From assembly GCA_018985235.1 (NCBI GenBank), contig JADGIG010000208.1, forward strand, positions 1-12,852: 12,852 bases of DNA, in the 5' to 3' direction. Shown in pieces: positions 8,361-12,852 of this stretch (the first letter of the stretch is position 1; each line of letters opens with the position of its first letter). Both the position numbers and the translations under genes were made by a program. The DNA is from Sanchytrium tribonematis (Eukaryota; Sanchytriomycota; Sanchytriomycetes; Sanchytriales; Sanchytriaceae). A model generated the notes under the pieces. It worked only from the letters and a program-made list of their open reading frames with translations. It was not told the origin of the DNA and made no database searches.

Positions 8361-9489
8361 TTATTGATAAATAGAATTAAGTCTCTCACGTCTTGAATGT
8401 CCAGTGATAGATACACCTGTTACTGATGGTCCATGTTGATTCAATTGTTGCATTTCATTCCAATCTGAAATGTAAAAGTCATCTTCTTCAATTTCAAAAT
8501 TAGTTTCTAAATTACACAATTTGTCATATTCTATTATTATATTATGTACTGTAATACACGCATTAGATACTAACACACATTTGAAAAGCTTCATACACTT
8601 CATTTGTTGGCCCATTATCTAAAATCTACAATTTAATAAACCGAATGTATTTTCAATGATGACTCGTCCTTGAGAGTGCTTCAAATTAAAATTCCTCTTG
8701 TTTTGATCCACATTACCAATATATGGTGTCATCATGCGCTCATTCAATGTATAGGCACTATCCCCGAACAGATATTCTTGATTTTGGAAGTAATTGTTTG
8801 AATTTTTAAAAAATATCATTTAACTCCCAAACACGATTATCGTGATATGATCCTGGTGCTCCAACCACAGCATAAGAAATCGGTTTGCTGGGTGTGCAAA
8901 CTGCAGTAATATTGATGCCGTATTGGCATTTTCTAGCAACATAACTTTGCTTGAATTTGATAATTCCAGGAATGCTGCAATGAGTGCCATCAACTGCACC
9001 AATACAATTATCAAACGATGACGTCAACCAGAACCTATGCTTTATTTGTCTTTTTTCCTCTTGTGTTGGCCATTTGACATGATTTCCATGAATGTCATTT
9101 ATTAATTGTAACATCTGATCAATATAATATATTACACTTCCTGCTGAAATGTTAAATCTATCACTAACTTCTGTAGTGTCCGCGTTGTTTCCAATAAAAT
9201 ATAACAATAAATGAATACGTTTATCTAGCTGCAATTTGCCAATATTCAAATTTTCAAGATATGGTGACCCGCTATTTAGTATTGTTTGCTTAAAGTACTC
9301 ATAATGAATTTTAGTCATTCAAAAGAAGTATTTGTACCGGCTTTCGGATAATTGTGGAACATTCACTTCAAATCAGTCTCTAATTTTCACAATTGGATGA
9401 TAATGGGTCCTTGATTGTCTCTTTGGCTTCTGTTGTTTGGAATGTAGGTACTTAATAATAATTAAATATTCATCTGAAGAGTCCGACAT
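8361..9489 (-). pseudogene. PIF/Harbinger transposase (DDE_Tnp_4 type)
   Basis: The ATG at 9489 (MSDSSDEYLIIIKYL) opens a frame that, ignoring two TGA codons (9375-9373 and 9321-9319), runs straight into FFxMTKIHYEYF and the long open stretch to 8806. It contains a helix-turn-helix (TTEVSDRFNISAGSVIYYID), the first catalytic Asp in IGAVDGTHCSI, RKCQYGINITAVC and GAPGSYHDNRVWE. A one-base frame change at about 8810, in a T/A run, leads to EYLFGDSAYTL (second Asp) and GRVIIENTFGLLNCRF (Glu, 35 residues later). After a TAG (8621-8619) the same frame reads KCVLVSNACITVHNIIIEYD, the usual C-terminal helix of the family, and ends at 8361. Total about 370 codons, the normal family length. All three DDE residues are present. 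The enzyme would cut and paste the element, usually with an accessory DNA-binding protein. Confidence 0.9.
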
Positions 9490-9562
9490 TTGCTTCACCC
9501 AAATTGCAAGTTGAAGAATGAAAGGAGATGGTCAAACAGTTGCGCAATTTTAGCCAATCAAT

Positions 9563-10170
9563 TTATCTCACCAAAGTTTCACCGGTGACTTGAATTTCCC
9601 TCTGAACAATTTCCATTGGATCATTCATTTTTGACTCCGATTTGCCCTTGTTTGAGTTTATTTGTGATTGCTTGATCACCAATTCTTTCTCGCGATGTTG
9701 AAACTCATTTCTTTTTTCTCAGGTTCCTGTGAAACTCGCTGTTCTCGATTCAGTATTTCTTGTTGGCGCTGCGCCAACTGTTGTTCTTGCACTGCAAGTT
9801 GGTTTTGCAGTTGCTCCAGTCTTGCAGTCATTTAAAACAATTTTTAATCGATCATAACAAGAATTTGTTCCATATCTGTGACCTTATAACCAGGCAATTC
9901 TTACTGTTCAGTAGGGCTGCTGTAGCTGTCGCCTTTTTTCTGACTGCCACAACAACCCCTTGCTACCATGTCATCGCTGATCGCTATCTTCTCTCCTTCT
10001 TGTAAAACTGTTTTCAAAGCTTGTGACGATGCCATATTTATTTCTGATCTTCCTCGCTTACATAGTTTCAACATGCTTGCTGATAAGCGATCGAATCTTG
10101 TCCATTACGCTCGAGATTCTCCATAATATCTTGTACATTATACGTACCAACAACGCTTGTTTTTTAATTA
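9563..10170 (-). pseudogene. Q/E-rich coiled-coil gene remnant, possible gag N-terminus
   Basis: Minus strand. At about 10150-10065, YNVQDIMENLERNGQDSIAY; then, in another frame from the ATG at 10035, MASSQALKTVLQEGEKIA, DDMVARGCCGSQKKGDSYSS, with three TAA codons before the ATG at 9831: MTARLEQLQNQLAVQEQQ, RQQEILNREQRVSQEPEKK. A frame change near 9705 gives EFQHREKELVIKQSQINSN and NDPMEIVQREIQVTGETLV, ending at TAA 9565-9563. The 9831-9563 part is a strong heptad-like coiled coil rich in Gln and Glu. Such N-terminal coiled coils occur in the Gag of fungal Ty3-type elements, and the capsid-like fragment at 7620-7242 lies on the same strand beyond the Harbinger element; a split gag is therefore possible. 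No sequence family is recognised with certainty. Confidence 0.4.
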
Positions 10171-10194
10171 CTGTCTTTAAAAGTCTTGCAGTCA
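9818..10194 (+). repeat. 13-bp direct repeat pair
   Basis: The 13-mer agtcttgcagtca occurs at 9818-9830 and again at 10182-10194, 364 bp apart in the same orientation. The second copy sits just left of LINE-B, the first at the start codon of the MTARLEQ frame. It could be a target-site duplication around the segment between, or simply a remnant internal duplication. Confidence 0.5.
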
Positions 10195-10249
10195 CGCTGA
10201 CATGATCGGTTATTAAAAATCAATCACAACAATCACAAAACAAATCGCT

Positions 10250-12591
10250 TTGGATGGAAGCATTTTGAATGATCAAAAAACTGGGGGAAACAAATTGATC
10301 AGTTTGTTTGAGTTATTTTTGTCGTTATTTTTCTTATGTCCAAACCCCAACCCCATACCCCAACCCCATTTTAAGATAGTTACTTTCTTGCAGATTAGAG
10401 GATTGATTGAAGCCAATTTTAACGAGGAGACTGAACTCCTAAATCCTCACTTGCGAAAGCTCCCACGCCGAGAGGCTTCAATAACTAACAAATTAAACAA
10501 TTACAACAAACTAGCAGCCCAATTATCCAATCAAACAGACCAAAACGAGTGCAGTATCAGCACTATTTATGTGAAAGGATTAAAAGTAAAACTACAGAGC
10601 ACCATTCAAAATATCCAAATTGAAGATTTTATTTATTTGGGAATGTTGGAGCAATACAAAGAAGATACATTTCCAAAATTAACACTCAATTCAATCAAGT
10701 TTCTAACACCAGCAAATTTAGAGAAATGGAAGGATCATCGTGTTGATCCAAATGTAGTGCAATATGAAGTCGTTTTAGAGACGACGTTCATTGACGTATT
10801 CATGAAATTCTTAGAGAATTTCGAATTTTTCACCAACAGTCCAACTGATTTGAAGTGGGATACTTGTGAAAATAAAATCAGACAAATTCATATCAAATCC
10901 AATTCTGGTGGGATTCTACAAGATTCAGCAAAATTGGTAATCAATAAATACCAAAAGAGATTTCAAGAGTATGCCATCAATTCAATTAGCCAAACCACTT
11001 CCAAATATATATTGAATTTGATCCGTGATTTGAATATGCAAACTCAATCACAAGAATTAACAGATTTTAAGCATTTAATTTCAACAAATCAATCCCATCT
11101 TTTTAATGATTTTATTAAGTGCGTCCCTTTTCGCATTCATGACTATTTTAAAGTCTATTCTCATAATTATTCACTCACTTTTTCAGATTCTGAAATTTGT
11201 GGACAAAAACAAGTGGAATTGCTCAAAAGTGCAATTTTGTCAACAACCAAGTCCCATTTGAGTAAAATTGAATTCGGTATTCAATTTAAATCATCCAATA
11301 ACGATGAATTTGTCATGAATGAATTGATGGATGAAATTGGTGATATTGAGATGGAAATGACAGAAAATTCCAATACTCAGCAACAACAATTGGCGATTCA
11401 ATTTACCAATCAAGAGCCAGTCATTAACCAGATTCATCAACCGGATGATGCTACAAATCATGATCATCAACCTACTCAAGATGAACTGTTCATTTTGACC
11501 TTCTACAACCATAAATTGGACAAGATTAATATGTTTGAAAATCCATCAGTTTCGCAATTATTAATGCTTATGGGTGTAGAGTTGAATGATGATTTATTAG
11601 TGTTTGCAAATGGTGATTTATTGGCACATACTTCATTTGCCAATCCTTGCGCACCAAATCACACCCAATCGTTTGCATCACTCAATTTAAATATTGGATG
11701 GATTAACATTGGCGGTCGATTTCATGATAAATTGCAATATTTAAGAGGATATATGAATATGCATGACTACGATCTATTATTCATTGGGGAGACGAAATAC
11801 AGAAAAGCAGAGAATAATGGCCATGTAGTGGCACTAACAGACCCTGGTTCAAATGAGCAATATGGAATGGCATTGATGATTAAAAATGCTAATTTGGCTC
11901 AGGATGTTGCTTATATTGATGGAAATGAGTATTGTATGATTGTGGAATACAAATCATGTGGCACTATGGTATTTTATCGTCCCCATCATGATACGGATTT
12001 CAGCATATTTGAGCAATGTATGGCATTGGCAATGGATATTCATATTGATGTGTATATCGGGGATTTCAATGCATGGTTGGCAACTCCTGAGGATGATCCG
12101 AGAGCAAGAGCATTGATGGAAATATTTGATCATCATGATCTCCATTTGTGTCAAAAAACATTCAATATTACATTTATTGCTTCTGATTCAAATGAGACGA
12201 GTGGGAGGACAAATATTGATTATGTATAAACTACAACTGAATTAGCAGATGCAATTGCACCTGTTTCAATTGTCCAAGTAACCGATTTAAACAGAAATAG
12301 ACACAAGGCTATTTCATTTCAATTGCCAATTCCAGTTATCAACACCATCAACATGGTTAAAAGATGGAGATGTTGGAAATTCAATGATAATAAAGAACTA
12401 CAAAATAAATTCAACACAATTCTGGAAACACAATTCACCAATAAGAACATTTTAAACAGAATTGAAAATACTTTTAATCAAGCAGATTTTGATAAAGTAT
12501 ATGCAGATATTATTGCTTGCATAAACAATGGCCTCAATCAAACAATTGGAAAGACTGGGAAGAAACAAAAGACTAATCGGATTCAAATAAT
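10250..12591 (+). pseudogene. LINE-B ORF1-endonuclease polyprotein with one stop
   Basis: From the ATG at 10250 one frame is open for 659 codons to TAA (12227-12229). The first 50 residues (LISLFELFLSLFFLC, then a Pro/Asn run) look poorly coding, so the true start is uncertain. Residues 51-410 are ORF1-like: a basic segment (HLRKLPRREASITNKLNNYN), VQYEVVLETTFIDVFMKFL (RRM-like pattern, weak) and a Gln/Asn/His-rich linker (about 375-410). Residues about 412-475 are a possible ubiquitin-like domain. The endonuclease starts at about 478: GWINIGGRFHDKL (Asn486), DLLFIGETK (Glu514), VYIGDFNAWL (Asp605), TNIDYV (Asp657). The TAA falls right after that; the same frame continues with LNRNRHKAISFQLP, where Asn-Arg-His replaces the usual Ser-Asp-His, and runs to NGLNQTIGKTGKKQKT. 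ORF1 and endonuclease thus form one polyprotein. The RT is missing. Confidence 0.8.
10340..10367 (+). repeat. C-rich CCCCAA/CCCCAT tract (telomere-like)
   Basis: Four runs of CCCC separated by AA, ATA/TA or AA within 28 bases in otherwise AT-rich DNA. It resembles a short degenerate interstitial telomere-type repeat on its C strand, but copies are few and irregular. It lies in the least coding-like part of the LINE-B frame (Pro-Asn-Pro-Asn) and is followed at 10384-10393 by a pyrimidine run ending in cag that looks like an intron 3' splice site. Confidence 0.4.
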
Positions 12592-12598
12592 CTCCAAT

Positions 12599-12673
12599 CA
12601 GGTCATGCTCCTTAAGTTTGGGCATTTCCCCCCTTAAAATTTCGTTAAATGACCAAGAGGTCATAATGACCTG
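12599..12673. repeat. Cluster of inverted GGTCAT/ATGACC hexamers
   Basis: The hexamer ggtcat occurs at 12601-12606 and 12659-12664 and its complement atgacc at 12649-12654 and 12666-12671. The outer pair extends to 8 bp (caggtcat/atgacctg, 12599-12606 and 12666-12673) and the inner pair makes a small hairpin with a 4-base loop. It sits exactly between the broken end of LINE-B and the minus-strand ORF at the right edge. No element is recognised; it may be the terminal or subterminal repeat of a small DNA transposon. Confidence 0.6.
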
Positions 12674-12682
12674 AATTTATTA

Positions 12683-12852
12683 TTAGAGATTTACTCTTTT
12701 ATTTGGAATCACATCTTCCGGTTTTAGCAGTAAATTGGTCCAGTCAGTCATTATGCTCAACATGGGTTGTTCGAGTCTCTCAGTTTCACTCAAATTTGCA
12801 TCAAGAATATTGTTGTTTGAATCGGCTTGTTCTTCATTTGGTTTGCGAATTA
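12683..12852 (-). CDS. C-terminal end of an unidentified ORF (partial)
   Basis: An uninterrupted minus-strand frame enters from the right edge and ends in two TAA codons (12685-12683 and 12682-12680). The 55 codons read RKPNEEQADSNNNILDANL, SETERLEQPMLSIMTDW and TNLLLKPEDVIPNKRVNL. The composition is protein-like: an acidic, Asn-rich linker, then a short hydrophobic helix with a Trp. The family is not recognised. It lies head-on to LINE-B and could be a host gene end or another mobile element. Confidence 0.4.
   Translation of the reverse strand, partial: IRKPNEEQADSNNNILDANLSETERLEQPMLSIMTDWTNLLLKPEDVIPNKRVNL

Larger units (their letters stand above)
7640..9560. mobile_element. PIF/Harbinger DNA transposon, decayed
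   Basis: Defined by the DDE transposase on the minus strand (9489-8361) and a convergent accessory gene on the plus strand (7770-8355), the usual two-gene content of PIF/Harbinger elements. The limits are approximate: they are set by the neighbouring minus-strand remnants that end at about 7620 and 9563. I did not find convincing terminal inverted repeats or a 3-bp TWA target duplication by eye. Both genes carry stops and a frameshift, so the copy is not autonomous as written. Confidence 0.7.
10200..12591 (+). mobile_element. LINE-B: non-LTR retrotransposon, 3'-truncated
   Basis: A plus-strand relative of LINE-A with the same domain order (ORF1-like, possible ubiquitin-like segment, endonuclease, connector), but diverged: it shares motifs (GDFN, the IGKT connector end) rather than long identity. 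It ends abruptly soon after NGLNQTIGKTGKKQKT (about 12570), the point that in LINE-A is ANQAIGKTMK, so the whole RT and RNase H part is missing. LINE copies normally lose the 5' end, so a 3' loss points to a later deletion or insertion. The left limit (about 10200) is set by the end of the minus-strand remnant. Confidence 0.75.

Noticed and set aside
7746-9578. A 10-bp direct repeat ctcaccaaag at about 7747 and 9568, near the two limits of the Harbinger element
   Set aside because: Harbinger elements make 3-bp TWA target duplications, and one copy lies inside the accessory gene's reading frame region; likely chance.
9760-10205. Plus-strand ORFs at 9760-10005 and 10023-10205 with hydrophobic, Leu/Phe-rich translations
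   Set aside because: They are antisense to the Gln/Glu-rich minus-strand frames, and complements of such codons give Leu/Phe-rich peptides.
1-12852. tRNA, rRNA, CRISPR, bacterial promoters or terminators
   Set aside because: None seen on reading both strands; the element types and codon use are eukaryotic.

Overview
The window reads as a stretch of eukaryotic, AT-rich, intron-poor repeat DNA: a nest of decayed transposable elements with no recognisable host housekeeping gene and no tRNA, rRNA or CRISPR. The mix (LINE with RNase H, Ty3/gypsy, PIF/Harbinger, and a tyrosine-recombinase gene of the DUF3504/Crypton-like kind) together with the low GC content best suits a TE-rich fungus, for example an early-diverging lineage such as Glomeromycotina. 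That assignment is inference, and other AT-rich eukaryotes are possible.

Layout. 1-881 (minus): protease tail and reverse transcriptase of a Ty3/gypsy element, readable only by changing frame several times and running off the left edge. About 885-5660 (plus): LINE-A, a near full-length non-LTR retrotransposon (ORF1-like region, endonuclease, RT, RNase H) broken by stops and frameshifts, including a 16-bp tandem duplication in the RT. 5664-6064 (minus): an unrecognised decayed gene. 6432-7174 (minus): a decayed tyrosine-recombinase-like gene. 7242-7620 (minus): a gag capsid-like fragment. About 7640-9560: a PIF/Harbinger DNA transposon, with an accessory coiled-coil gene (plus) and the DDE transposase (minus) converging on each other 5 bp apart. 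9563-10170 (minus): a Q/E-rich coiled-coil gene remnant that could be the N-terminal part of the same gag. About 10200-12591 (plus): LINE-B, a diverged relative of LINE-A whose ORF1 and endonuclease lie in one 659-codon frame; it is cut off before the RT. 12683-12852 (minus): the C-terminal end of an unidentified ORF that continues beyond the window.

How the parts relate. Minus-strand gag-like pieces flank the Harbinger element, and a Ty3 RT in the same orientation lies at the far left, so an old Ty3 element disrupted by later insertions (LINE-A, Harbinger, the recombinase gene) is a reasonable but unproven model. The most interesting feature is that both LINEs carry, just before the endonuclease, a short segment with the strand and turn pattern of a ubiquitin-like beta-grasp domain, and that in both the ORF1-like region and the endonuclease share one reading frame. 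Most breaks are single-base frameshifts, often in homopolymers, or single stops, so either long-read assembly error or genuine decay must be weighed throughout.
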